Shown piece by piece: positions 35,458 to 44,266 of a DNA stretch of 64,000 nt. The position numbers were made by a program, and so were the translations under genes. Source of the DNA: Rhodothermales bacterium (GTDB lineage Bacteria > Bacteroidota > Rhodothermia > Rhodothermales > Bin80); the NCBI GenBank assembly GCA_022821385.1, contig JAJEDR010000048.1, forward strand, positions 1 through 64,000, read 5' to 3'. Numbering within the stretch: the first letter of the stretch is position 1; each line of letters starts with the position of its first letter. Below the pieces are notes generated by a model. The model was not told the origin of the DNA, ran no database searches, and saw only the letters and a list, made by a program, of their open reading frames with translations.

Positions 35458-36918
35458 ATGCCGCAAACCGTAACCTGCCTTGCTGTATCGTTCGTACTCT
35501 CAATCGGCGTGTGCCGAGCACAAAGTGTACTTGATTCCATTCTCGATGCCCGTCCTCACGCATGGTGGGGTGCCATGGTTACGGAAGTGTCCACGGGAGA
35601 CACACTCTTCATGCGTAACACTGAGCGCAGTTTTATGCCTGCTTCAGTCACGAAGCTGTTCACAACCGCGGCGGCACTGGAGCAACTGGGCCCCGACTAC
35701 CGCTATGTTACCCTGCTGTATGCAGACGGTAATCAGATTGCGCGAACACTGCAAGGAAACCTGATCATCCGCGGTGCGGGTGATCCCTCTACCGGTGCCC
35801 CAGGCCCGGACCGTATGGACCTGTTCAACGCCTTCGCAGATTCTTTACTCGCTCTCGAAATCCACGAAATAAGCGGCCATGTGATTGGTGACGATAACGT
35901 GTTTGACGACATTCCGCTTGGCGCGGACTGGAGCTGGGAAGATCTGGTATACGGGTACGCCGCTCAGGTCAGCGGGCTGACTTTCCATGATGCCATTGTG
36001 AATGTAAGGGTGCATCCAACCCGACCCGGCGCACCAGGTCGGTTATCAGTTACACCTGAGCTGATGGATTATTTTATCCTCCGCAACCAGTCAGTGACCC
36101 TTCCCCGTGGACGACCACTCGAAGAAGGACATGCGCGTGTACCTAATTCAAATCATATCACAATATCAAGTGCGGTTCCGCTTGGAAACTCGGATCCCGA
36201 AGAGCTGGCCGTTCATAACCCAACGCTGTATTTCGTGCACGGGCTACGGACTGTGCTGGATTCCCTGGGTATTCTTGTCCGGGGCAGATCCGTTGATGTT
36301 GATAGTCTACCGGCCAAACTAGATTATCAGGGTGCCCGTGTGGTTGCACGGCATACTTCCGCTCCCCTGTCCGAGTTGGTAGCAACTATAAACAAGGAGA
36401 GCCATAATCTTTATGCTGAGCATTTGCTGAAAACGCTAGGGGTTGAATACCCGGATCCAGAAGAGGATTCTGCACCCGGATCAGCCGCTATGGGAGTAGC
36501 TGCCGCCATGCGGACGTATGCAGCAGCAAATATAGACCTCACCAGACTGCAGCTAGTTGACGGCTCTGGTCTTTCCCGGAAAAACCTAGTAACGCCCGCG
36601 ATGACCATGAAACTTCTCCGACATATGGCATTGCATCCGGACACCAGCATAAGCGAGTCCTTTTTGACCTCATTGGCTGTCGGTGGGAAAGACGGAACCC
36701 TTGAGTATCGATTCACAGGGAATGCGGCAGGATTCGGGCGCGTCCGCGCCAAAACGGGATCCCTTGGAAATGTGAGTTCTCTTGCGGGGTACGTAACCCG
36801 GGAGGATGGGTCTATATTGGCCTTTGTGATCTTCGCAAATCATTTCCAGGGCCGTCACAGCCCCATTCACAGGATCCAGGAATCATTCGTGAACGCACTG
36901 GTCCGCCACTACAACTGA
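35458..36918 (+). CDS. dacB: D-Ala-D-Ala carboxypeptidase/endopeptidase, PBP4-type (peptidase S13)
   Basis: A periplasmic class C penicillin-binding protein that trims or cleaves peptidoglycan cross-links. ATG 35458 gives a signal peptide (MPQTVTCLAVSFVLSIGVCRAQ); the frame is open from 35416. The active site is complete: SVTK (Ser63, Lys66), SHN in NKESHNLYAEHLLK, and KTGS in RAKTGSLGNVSSLAG. The large insert between SxxK and SxN typical of S13 is present. It starts 13 bases after mreC, so cell-shape and peptidoglycan-remodelling genes are cotranscribed here. Confidence 0.94.
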   Translation: MPQTVTCLAVSFVLSIGVCRAQSVLDSILDARPHAWWGAMVTEVSTGDTLFMRNTERSFMPASVTKLFTTAAALEQLGPDYRYVTLLYADGNQIARTLQGNLIIRGAGDPSTGAPGPDRMDLFNAFADSLLALEIHEISGHVIGDDNVFDDIPLGADWSWEDLVYGYAAQVSGLTFHDAIVNVRVHPTRPGAPGRLSVTPELMDYFILRNQSVTLPRGRPLEEGHARVPNSNHITISSAVPLGNSDPEELAVHNPTLYFVHGLRTVLDSLGILVRGRSVDVDSLPAKLDYQGARVVARHTSAPLSELVATINKESHNLYAEHLLKTLGVEYPDPEEDSAPGSAAMGVAAAMRTYAAANIDLTRLQLVDGSGLSRKNLVTPAMTMKLLRHMALHPDTSISESFLTSLAVGGKDGTLEYRFTGNAAGFGRVRAKTGSLGNVSSLAGYVTREDGSILAFVIFANHFQGRHSPIHRIQESFVNALVRHYN

Positions 36919-36942
36919 CCAGGGTCGAAACGTCTGTAAAGG

Positions 36943-36991
36943 AGGAGGATCTCTATAGCCCAACCTGTTGGGAACAGCAAGAGATCATCCT
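36943..36991. repeat. Inverted repeat in the dacB-hslV gap
   Basis: Arms at 36943-36954 and 36980-36991 match at 11 of 12 positions as reverse complements, and a shorter inner stem (CCCAA/TTGGG, 36959-36963 with 36968-36972) lies between them, so the RNA could fold into a long hairpin. It lies 25 bases after the dacB stop. There is no T-tract after it. It could be an unusual terminator, an mRNA-end hairpin or a leader element for hslV. Confidence 0.45.
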
Positions 36992-37092
36992 GTGTATACC
37001 TTTCCAAGGACGGAGGTATGTTCCCGCCCAGCGAAATATTTTAGTTAGAGTTCGAGATTCGCGTTGGGTCCCTCACATATATAGAATAATTT

Positions 37093-37662
37093 ATGCGCGA
37101 GGCAATCCTACACGGTACCACAGTAATAGGTGTACGCCGCGGTGGCAAGGTCGCTTTGGGATCCGACGGGCAAGCAACCTTGGGCGACATGGTAATGAAA
37201 CACAAAGCCCAGAAGGTGCGCCGACTGTTTGAGGGCGAGGTGCTCGCTGGATTTGCCGGCTCGACTGCAGATGCTTTCACATTGTTTGAACGATTTGAAG
37301 AAAAGCTCCAGCAGTATGGAGGACACCTTTTGCGCGCTGCCGTGGAGCTTGCAAAGGACTGGCGCACAGATCGGTATTTACGCCGTCTGGAGGCATTATT
37401 GGCCGTCGCGTCAAACGAACGCCTGCTGCTAATCAGCGGCAGCGGTGACATCATTGAACCGGATGATGATATCGTTGCAATTGGCAGCGGGGGGCCTTTT
37501 GCGCTTGCCGCCGCCCGTGCCATGATCAAACATGCCCCCCAATTGACTGCCAAAGAGATTGTAACAGATGCACTTGGTGTAGCCGCGGATATTTGCGTCT
37601 ACACAAACAGTTTTCTGACTGTGCTTGAGATCGATAACCAGTCAACTCCGCAAAATAAATAG
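37093..37662 (+). CDS. hslV: ATP-dependent protease peptidase subunit HslV (ClpQ)
   Basis: A proteasome-beta-like N-terminal-nucleophile Thr peptidase that forms a dodecamer capped by HslU. The nucleophile is Thr9 in [10 protein letters not shown], exposed by removing an eight-residue propeptide. [19 protein letters not shown] with the active-site Asp and Lys, [17 protein letters not shown] and [27 protein letters not shown] fit the family. The 189-residue length is normal. Instead of the usual direct hslV-hslU pairing, a NYN-domain gene lies between them. Confidence 0.96.
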   Translation: MREAILHGTTVIGVRRGGKVALGSDGQATLGDMVMKHKAQKVRRLFEGEVLAGFAGSTADAFTLFERFEEKLQQYGGHLLRAAVELAKDWRTDRYLRRLEALLAVASNERLLLISGSGDIIEPDDDIVAIGSGGPFALAAARAMIKHAPQLTAKEIVTDALGVAADICVYTNSFLTVLEIDNQSTPQNK

Positions 37663-37675
37663 ATGATTCAGAATA

Positions 37676-38683
37676 ATGAGAACCATAGGAAACCCACACC
37701 CAACCCGCACTGTGCAACGTGCCTTTATGTTTGTAGACTACGAAAACCTCTTTGACTACATAAAGCATCACGATGCCCAGCAATCCAATCCCGAAACCAA
37801 GGCTGGCGGACTCCTGAGTGCTGTCTCGCAATACATGGAAGGTATGCGTGTCAGTTTGGTCTCATCCGTTGCCTATGCAGACTTCGCCACCATAGGCGCA
37901 GTTGGGCAGCAGATTCAGCAAAGCCTATACCTGGCCGGAGTCGAGCCGAGATTCGTACCTGCCTCACTACAGTCGAACGCTTCAGAAATCCAGATTTGCG
38001 TTGACGTCATGAACACGCTCCAGTCTCAGCGGGATATAACTGTCATTATCCTGGTTACCGGGGACCGCCTCTACCTTCCTCTCATGAAGTTTTGTCAGCA
38101 AAGCGGTTTTCGGGGGGTAGTGATCACATTCCAATCCCCCGATCCAACAAGATCGGTGGAGCACTCAGATCTTTTCATTGACGCCAATACACTCCTTGAT
38201 CAGACAGCACATCCCGCACACTTGTACGCAGGTGAACCCGTTCGCCCTGCATCTGACCAGTCTCACCGAACTGCCGAGGCCGGTCCGCCTCCCGAAAAAA
38301 TAGCCGCAGTCACAAACGAAACTTCGCTGCTGGCGCTTGAAGTTATTGACCGCTTCTTCGGTCAATATGAAGAGGTCTACCTCACGCCACTTCTGCGCAA
38401 ACTTTCAGAAGCACTCGGCGGTGAGGATGATCCCAAGGCACTGGTCGGCGACCTTAACGAGGCGGGCGCAGTATGGCTGGAAAAGCGTCGGGGATACCCC
38501 TATGACTACACCGTGCTGCTTATCAACCACGATCATCCCAATGTTCTTGCACTTCAAGCGGACGGACAGAGCTACAACGATGATGAGTACAGTGACTTCG
38601 ACGAGGAACAGAACAGTCTCTATTACAATCAGGATCTCGGCAATAGCAGAGATAACAGCAGTAACTCACCAATAGTCCGATGA
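37676..38683 (+). CDS. NYN-domain (PIN-like, LabA/DUF88-type) protein encoded between hslV and hslU
   Basis: A 335-residue protein starting 13 bases after hslV and overlapping hslU by 4 bases (ATGA). Residues about 15-175 look like a NYN (PIN-like RNase) domain: FMFVDYENLFDYI (Asp21), IQICVDVMNTL (Asp110) and ILVTGDRLYLPLMKF (Asp130), followed by GVVITFQSP. In many NYN nucleases the last motif reads SGDxDF/Y; here the second acidic residue is Leu132, so metal binding may be altered. Residues about 210-290 form a separate predicted helical or winged-helix-like region (ALEVIDRFFGQYEEVYLTPL), and the tail is acidic and disordered. The protein probably binds or cuts RNA; its link to HslUV is inferred from position and overlap. 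Confidence 0.85.
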   Translation: MRTIGNPHPTRTVQRAFMFVDYENLFDYIKHHDAQQSNPETKAGGLLSAVSQYMEGMRVSLVSSVAYADFATIGAVGQQIQQSLYLAGVEPRFVPASLQSNASEIQICVDVMNTLQSQRDITVIILVTGDRLYLPLMKFCQQSGFRGVVITFQSPDPTRSVEHSDLFIDANTLLDQTAHPAHLYAGEPVRPASDQSHRTAEAGPPPEKIAAVTNETSLLALEVIDRFFGQYEEVYLTPLLRKLSEALGGEDDPKALVGDLNEAGAVWLEKRRGYPYDYTVLLINHDHPNVLALQADGQSYNDDEYSDFDEEQNSLYYNQDLGNSRDNSSNSPIVR

Positions 38684-40050
38684 GACCGCAATCAGAACTT
38701 ACTCCACGCGAAATAGTGGCTGAGTTGGATAACTATATCATCGGACAGTCAGAAGCCAAACGCACCGTGGCAATCGCACTGCGCAATCGCTGGCGCCGGC
38801 AGCAGGTACCCGATGAGTTACAGGATGAGATTTTGCCCAGCAACATTATCCTCATGGGGCCTACTGGAGTAGGTAAAACGGAAATCGCCCGCAGACTTGC
38901 CCGGCTGGTTGAAGCCCCCTTTGTCAAGGTTGAAGCTACAAAATTCACCGAGGTGGGCTATGTGGGGCGCGACGTGGAAAGCATGATCCGTGACCTGGCA
39001 GACCGTGCCATCCGGCTGGTGCGCCAAGAGCACGAAGAGCGTGTGCAGGATCGGGCACGTGAACTCGCACGCGAGCGCGTTCTCAACGTAATTATGCCTC
39101 CTGTACCCGTAACCGCTATTGATGCAGACAACGGGCAAACAGAAACCCCCGAACCGGCAGAATCCACAACACGAACCAGATTTCGTGATCGTTTGAAAGA
39201 TGGGCGCCTCGCCGACCGCGAGATCGAGATTGAAGTCCAAAGTGATCACTCTTCTCCAATGCTGCAGGTGTTTGGCCCTATGGGTATGGAGGAGATGGGG
39301 GTGAATATTCAAGATATGCTTGGCAATTTCGGAGGCAAGCAGCGCAAAAAACGACGCCTGAAGATTTCGGAAGCCGAAGAGCTACTGACCAAAGAGGAGG
39401 CCGTCAAACTTATCGACCTGGATCTCGTGACGCAAGAAGCCATCAAACGTGTCGAAGATTCCGGTATCGTATTCATTGATGAGATTGACAAGGTGGCCAG
39501 TCGCTCAAGCAAGCGTGCCGGAGGGCCGGATGTCTCTCGAGAAGGGGTTCAAAGGGACTTGCTTCCCCTGGTTGAAGGAGCCACGGTCACAACCAAGCAC
39601 GGTATGATTAAAACAGATCACATCCTGTTTATTGCCAGTGGAGCATTCCATGTAGCCAAACCGAGTGATCTGATCCCTGAAATGCAAGGACGCTTCCCCA
39701 TTCGAGTGGAGATGCACAGTCTCAGTGAGGAGGACTTCTACCTTATCCTTACGCAACCGCGCAATGCTTTGCTCAAACAGTACCGAGCACTTCTGGAAGC
39801 CGAAAATGTTACCCTCAACTTCACGGATGATGCGGTCAAAATGATTGCCAAAACAGCAGCAAATGTCAATGCCGATGTGGAGAATATCGGAGCCCGCAGG
39901 CTCCATACAATAATGACTACGTTGCTTGAAGAGCTCCTCTTCGAGTCTGATGGCTCTTGTCCGAAGACCGTCAATATGGATGCCAGTGACGTTGAACTTT
40001 ACCTTGGTTCCATCGCGCGCAATCGCGATCTGAGCCAGTATATCCTGTAG
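38680..40050 (+). CDS. hslU: ATP-dependent protease ATPase subunit HslU (ClpY)
   Basis: An AAA+ unfoldase that feeds substrates into HslV. Walker A is GPTGVGKT (60-67), the pore loop GYVG (93-96), Walker B IVFIDEIDK (about 263-271), and the sensor region QGRFPIRVEM follows. The I-domain lies between pore loop and Walker B (about 110-240). The C-terminus ends LSQYIL, matching the tail that docks in HslV pockets. The length of 456 residues is normal. Its start codon overlaps the stop of the NYN gene, so HslU output probably depends on translation of that gene. Confidence 0.97.
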   Translation: MRPQSELTPREIVAELDNYIIGQSEAKRTVAIALRNRWRRQQVPDELQDEILPSNIILMGPTGVGKTEIARRLARLVEAPFVKVEATKFTEVGYVGRDVESMIRDLADRAIRLVRQEHEERVQDRARELARERVLNVIMPPVPVTAIDADNGQTETPEPAESTTRTRFRDRLKDGRLADREIEIEVQSDHSSPMLQVFGPMGMEEMGVNIQDMLGNFGGKQRKKRRLKISEAEELLTKEEAVKLIDLDLVTQEAIKRVEDSGIVFIDEIDKVASRSSKRAGGPDVSREGVQRDLLPLVEGATVTTKHGMIKTDHILFIASGAFHVAKPSDLIPEMQGRFPIRVEMHSLSEEDFYLILTQPRNALLKQYRALLEAENVTLNFTDDAVKMIAKTAANVNADVENIGARRLHTIMTTLLEELLFESDGSCPKTVNMDASDVELYLGSIARNRDLSQYIL

Positions 40051-40062
40051 CCAGGCTGGCCT

Positions 40063-40974
40063 GTGGTTTCCCCGCCATACATTCTGGACAACGCTGATGC
40101 GTGCGCGCGTTACCAGGCACTCTGGGAGGAGGCTCCCGGGCGTACGGTGTTCGCATCTCTGCGGTACGCAAGAGCTGTAGATGAAGCGTACGGTCTGGGT
40201 TCTTTCATGCATTTTTGCGGCGAAGATGCTGCACTGCTGCTGCACACAAAAGGGCGCGGGCCCTTGCGGCGTGTGATCGTACCTCCCTTCACACAATATT
40301 CTGCGCTACTTCTGGGCAAACCCACGCCCGCGCACCAGGTGCACAAGCGGATCGCCCCCCTGGATCACTTTCTGAAGCATATTGAGCAGAAAGCCCGGAG
40401 CGCCGACCTGCTGGTTAAAGCGAACGACCCGCGTACCGCGCAATGGCGCGGCTGGGATGTTCGGCCACTCTTCACGTACATAATTGACCTCCCGGGCAGC
40501 ATAGATGACTGGTCAGAAGGTGCACGCAGGACCTGGCGATCAAAAGCGTCCAGCTACAGAATTCAGGAAGATCCGTGTCACTTACGTCCAATCATTGACC
40601 TGTGTGTAAAGAGCTACGAGAGGCACGGACGCCGCATGCCCGGCAAACCGGCAGCACTGGAATCCGTAGTGACGGCCATGGGGCCATGGGCGCGCACATT
40701 CGCAGCCATACGCAATAATACCGTTGAGGGCGGAGTAGTAATCCTTCATGATGACCGTACAGCACACTACTGGATTGCGGGTAGCATCCCGGGGGCGGCG
40801 ATGACCGTATTGATTGGCGAGGTTCTCCCAATTTTGTATGCGTCGGGCATAGCCAGATTCGACTTTGTAGGTGCCAACACCCCTTCTATAGCCGAATTCA
40901 AGCGCACGTTTGGCCCTGTGCTGACACAGTACTACCACTTGCGGCGGCCTCCGCAGATTCACTTCCCACGTTGA
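40063..40974 (+). CDS. FemAB/GNAT-like acyltransferase (polysaccharide-associated)
   Basis: A 303-residue soluble protein with a GTG start. The second half has RRTWRSKASSYRIQEDPC, IDLCVKSYERHGRRMP and HDDRTAHYWIAGSIPG, then FDFVGANTPSIAEFKRTFGP, which resembles the terminal motifs of FemAB-like or BioF2-like GNAT proteins that add amino-acyl or acyl groups to envelope glycans or lipids. It lies 12 bases after hslU and 3 bases before a multi-pass membrane protein and a flippase, so a role in surface polysaccharide or lipid modification is likely (context inference). The donor is unknown. Confidence 0.75.
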   Translation: MVSPPYILDNADACARYQALWEEAPGRTVFASLRYARAVDEAYGLGSFMHFCGEDAALLLHTKGRGPLRRVIVPPFTQYSALLLGKPTPAHQVHKRIAPLDHFLKHIEQKARSADLLVKANDPRTAQWRGWDVRPLFTYIIDLPGSIDDWSEGARRTWRSKASSYRIQEDPCHLRPIIDLCVKSYERHGRRMPGKPAALESVVTAMGPWARTFAAIRNNTVEGGVVILHDDRTAHYWIAGSIPGAAMTVLIGEVLPILYASGIARFDFVGANTPSIAEFKRTFGPVLTQYYHLRRPPQIHFPR

Positions 40975-40977
40975 ATC

Positions 40978-42555
40978 ATGCGCCTTCGTACTGGCCAATG
41001 GCCAAGGCTGCTCACAGGGATGGGCATGCGTCCACCGCTGTATCTCCCCCTCCTTACCCTAACGCTGTACCTCTTCTGGCGCGGTTATGACTACGCCATC
41101 AGCGATCAGGATGAAGTACTGCCCTACCTCATGCGCCTCCTGGACGCGAGCCTTTATCAATTGGACTGGTTCGTGAATGTTCAGTTGGAATCATTCGGCC
41201 CACGAACGCTCTTTGTATTTGTGGCTTGGCTTCCGGCAAAACTGTTTGGGCCCTATGGAACCATACTCATCTTCTATGTGGCAAGTTGGTTCGGTACAAG
41301 CATGGCACTGTATACGCTTGGATTGCAGCTTACACGCGAACGCCTGGCCGCCACCATTTGTGTCGTCACAATTTTGCTGCTAACCCCCAAATTCACGCTG
41401 GGAGGGAATGATCTCGTGACCTGGATACTTACTCCAAGCATACCGGCCTGGTCACTCGGCCTGTGGGGTCTGGTATTTTTTGTGCGTGGCCGGCCAACAC
41501 ATGCCGCGATCCTTATGGGGCTTGCTACCTGGATGCAGGCATTGGTTGGTCTGCAAATAGCCATGGTTTGTGCACTGCTGCTGCTGTGGAAACACGGGTG
41601 GACTGCAATGCGCCCCTACCTGTTCACCGGAAGCTTTACATTGGCTGCGCTGCCGGCCCTGGGACCACTGATCTGGTTCCAGCTCACACGGCCGCACCCG
41701 GACGGGCCCTGGTCGTACTTCTATATGCTCTTTGAATTTCGAGCGCCGCACCACTATATGCCAACCTCGTTCACCCCCGAATCAGCATTCGGCTTTGCAG
41801 TACTTCTAGGGTTGGGGCTTATTTGTTTCTCCCGCATGCCCCGTGTCTATCGCACGCTCATTCGCCGATCATTGATCATTATTGCCGGGTTCTGTGCACT
41901 GTCCTTTTTGTGCAGTGAGGTATTGCGTGTGGATACGATCACCAAACTGCAGCTCTTCAAACTCACCGTTTTGGTCAAGGTGTTCTGTGTCATTATGGTG
42001 TCTAATGTCGTTGCACAACTGATCCAGCGCTTCAACCAACGCACGGTAACCTACTTCTTTGACCACGGACATTTTGCGCTTGGCGCAACACTGCTCATCA
42101 CAGCCACGTTTCTTATTGTTACCCCTGACACACTCGGTATTCGACGGGCACCGATCACCGATCCTGCCGAGCAGGTTGCAGCCTGGGCACGGCAGTCGAC
42201 CGACAAGGATGCCGTATTTGCTGTACCTCCGCACTGGGCACACTTCAGATCACAGGCACAGCGTGCTATCGTAGTGAACTTCAAAGCCATCCCCTTCCAT
42301 CAGCCCTATATGACACAATGGTTTACGCGGCTCCTGGACATGGCACCTGTCACGCCGCCGCGGCGCGGAGGACTGAATCTCATATCCGCATTGGACAGTG
42401 CGTATTTGGCGCTGCCGAGCGTAGAGATACATCGTTTATCAACCACCTACGGGTTTCAATACATCGTGCGACACGAAGCTGATGCCCCTGAAAACTTTCA
42501 GTCTGTCTATCAGGCAGGCCCCTGGACCGTATGGCACGTAAATCCTCAACCCTGA
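40978..42555 (+). CDS. Multi-pass membrane protein, GT-C/DUF6798-like
   Basis: A 525-residue protein with about 11-12 hydrophobic segments (for example LYLPLLTLTLYLFW, TLFVFVAWLPAKLFG, LAATICVVTILLL, SLGLWGLVFFV, ALLITATFLIV region). The first loop has an acidic pair in ISDQDEVLPYL, a position where GT-C glycosyltransferases often keep a catalytic Asp, but I cannot name a family firmly. The C-terminal 120 residues are soluble and periplasmic-like. The gene overlaps the downstream flippase by 25 bases and follows the FemAB-like gene by 3 bases, so a role in envelope glycan or lipid assembly is inferred. Confidence 0.65.
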   Translation: MRLRTGQWPRLLTGMGMRPPLYLPLLTLTLYLFWRGYDYAISDQDEVLPYLMRLLDASLYQLDWFVNVQLESFGPRTLFVFVAWLPAKLFGPYGTILIFYVASWFGTSMALYTLGLQLTRERLAATICVVTILLLTPKFTLGGNDLVTWILTPSIPAWSLGLWGLVFFVRGRPTHAAILMGLATWMQALVGLQIAMVCALLLLWKHGWTAMRPYLFTGSFTLAALPALGPLIWFQLTRPHPDGPWSYFYMLFEFRAPHHYMPTSFTPESAFGFAVLLGLGLICFSRMPRVYRTLIRRSLIIIAGFCALSFLCSEVLRVDTITKLQLFKLTVLVKVFCVIMVSNVVAQLIQRFNQRTVTYFFDHGHFALGATLLITATFLIVTPDTLGIRRAPITDPAEQVAAWARQSTDKDAVFAVPPHWAHFRSQAQRAIVVNFKAIPFHQPYMTQWFTRLLDMAPVTPPRRGGLNLISALDSAYLALPSVEIHRLSTTYGFQYIVRHEADAPENFQSVYQAGPWTVWHVNPQP

Positions 42556-44042
42556 AGTGGCTGGACCATCTGTTTTCGACAGAGGGACTCCGGGGACCTG
42601 TCCTGACATTGCTTTCGGGTACCGGCATTGTGATGGTGATTGGCTACTCGGCACTCGGAGTCATTTCCCGATTCTATCTGCCCGCTGAGATAGGAATAGG
42701 CAAATACTTTGTAACCGTGCTGACTTTGGTTGGTGCGGTCGCTTCATTGCGATACGAGGATGCTCTCATGCTTCCCAGAAAAGACGAGGATGCGGCCGTA
42801 CTGATCTGGTTATCTGCTGCGGTGATGCTCATCGCTGCGACCCTCTTGAGCGTTCTGGCGATATGGAACACTGAGATCGCCCGCGTCCTGGATTTTCCGG
42901 CGATTGCTCCTTATTTACCGCTGGTGCCCCTGACACTTGTATGTATGCGGTCAGGCAAGATCGCGGAGTTCTGGCTGGTACGGAAACGGGCTTTCAGACA
43001 CATCAGTGCAGGTCACGTAACCCTGACTTCTTCTATGGTAGTTGGCCGTATCGGTGCCGGAGCCCCGCCGATAAACGCCAACGAGGCGGGGCATATTGGG
43101 GGGTTCATCATTGGGCATGTAGTTGCCAGTGGCTTTTTTATCTGGCTTGCCTTCCGTCGCAGTGCTGCCGTGATCCGCAAAGCCTTCGGATGGCGAAGGA
43201 TGCAGCAGGCCGCGGTACGGTACCGACGCTTTGCGCTCTTTTCAACACCTTCCGCCGCCATTAGCGCAATCATGCAACACCTGACCATACTGCTGATCCC
43301 CTTCTTTTTTGCAACTGATGTTGCCGAGAATGCGATCGGGTTCTTCGGCATGGCGTTCGCTGCCATCGGGATTCCAATCTCCTTCGTAGGACGGTCCGTA
43401 GCGCATCCTTTCTTCGTGAGCGCAGCAGAAGCACAGTTAGCCGGCAACCTTTCCCAAATCAGCAGCCTGGTACATCGCCGGCTGATCATGATCGGACTCT
43501 TTCCCGTTCTTGCCGTTATGCTTGCCGGACCCGATTTCTTTGAATTGTGGCTTGGCACACCCTATCGACAATCGGGTATCTATGCTACATATATTGCTGC
43601 CTGGCTGGTCCTCAGCTCAACCGTATCTCCACTGACACGCGTCTATGATGTCACCGAGCATCAACGCCTAGACTTTTTGATGGCCCTGCTACTCCTTGTA
43701 TGCCTGTCCGCCGCCTGGATCCTGGGAGGCCTGTCAGGAAGTGTTGATACAATGCTGATTGCGGGCGGCATCACAGGAGCAGTTGTGCGCGGCCTGCAAT
43801 TAGTTGTGATTCTCCGACTGGCTGGGGTTCCGTGGCGTGAAGGGATTGCACCCTATCGTGACTTTTTGCTGCTCTCACTCCCGGGTCTGGCTCTGGTTGC
43901 TACTGCCCTGCCATTTGATAACAAGTGGATCACCACCGGAGCTCTTATCCTAGGGGCTGCCTGTTATTTAGGCCTTGCAGCATGGAAAGAACAGCTCTTC
44001 AAAACATTCTCGCCAAACCACACTCCAGGCGACAAATTCTGA
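42531..44042 (+). CDS. Wzx-like oligosaccharide flippase/polysaccharide export membrane protein
   Basis: A 503-residue protein with about 12-14 transmembrane helices. It begins with a hydrophobic segment typical of the MOP superfamily (VLTLLSGTGIVMVIGYSALGVISRFYLPAEIG), where lipid-linked oligosaccharide flippases have their first two helices. A charged intracellular loop (VHRRLIMIGLFPVLAVMLAGPDFFELWLG) and a GxWLG-like segment near residue 340 also fit the family. It should move lipid-linked glycans across the inner membrane. It overlaps the preceding membrane-protein gene by 25 bases. A complete O-antigen or capsule cluster is not visible here. Confidence 0.82.
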   Translation: MARKSSTLKWLDHLFSTEGLRGPVLTLLSGTGIVMVIGYSALGVISRFYLPAEIGIGKYFVTVLTLVGAVASLRYEDALMLPRKDEDAAVLIWLSAAVMLIAATLLSVLAIWNTEIARVLDFPAIAPYLPLVPLTLVCMRSGKIAEFWLVRKRAFRHISAGHVTLTSSMVVGRIGAGAPPINANEAGHIGGFIIGHVVASGFFIWLAFRRSAAVIRKAFGWRRMQQAAVRYRRFALFSTPSAAISAIMQHLTILLIPFFFATDVAENAIGFFGMAFAAIGIPISFVGRSVAHPFFVSAAEAQLAGNLSQISSLVHRRLIMIGLFPVLAVMLAGPDFFELWLGTPYRQSGIYATYIAAWLVLSSTVSPLTRVYDVTEHQRLDFLMALLLLVCLSAAWILGGLSGSVDTMLIAGGITGAVVRGLQLVVILRLAGVPWREGIAPYRDFLLLSLPGLALVATALPFDNKWITTGALILGAACYLGLAAWKEQLFKTFSPNHTPGDKF

Positions 44043-44173
44043 CCCAATTTTGTATACAGATCTCTACATGGAAGCCGAGACGAAACGAAGAAGCGGTCCG
44101 GTCATCAATGTGCGCGAAAAACTATTCTGCACTCCTAACGACACTAAGTTACCGGAATAGGACTGACAATCTC

Positions 44174-44199
44174 TTTGAGAGTATTTTGAGTATACTTAT
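44174..44199 (+). promoter_or_regulatory. Upstream block shared by both choice-of-anchor B genes (candidate promoter)
   Basis: The T-rich block starting TTTGAGAG and continuing through an AGTA-centred core to a TTAT end also occurs upstream of the second copy (46858-46885) with few changes, although much of the rest of the leaders has diverged. Retention suggests a control site, but spacing does not fit the TTTG/TAnnTTTG promoter type well, so promoter identity is uncertain. Confidence 0.3.
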
Positions 44200-44266
44200 T
44201 CAACTGCAATTGTCTTGAGGCTGGACAGGTCAAATGGAATTTCAGAAATAATCCCTCCCGAATATC

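Noticed and set aside
39505-40296. 263-residue minus-strand open frame antisense to hslU
   Set aside because: Shadow of the hslU and FemAB-like coding frames; no recognisable domain.
44174-44199. Bacteroidota-type promoter (TTTG / TAnnTTTG) before the choice-of-anchor gene
   Set aside because: The block is shared by both copies, but the spacing is too short for this promoter type, so it was kept only as a low-confidence shared block.
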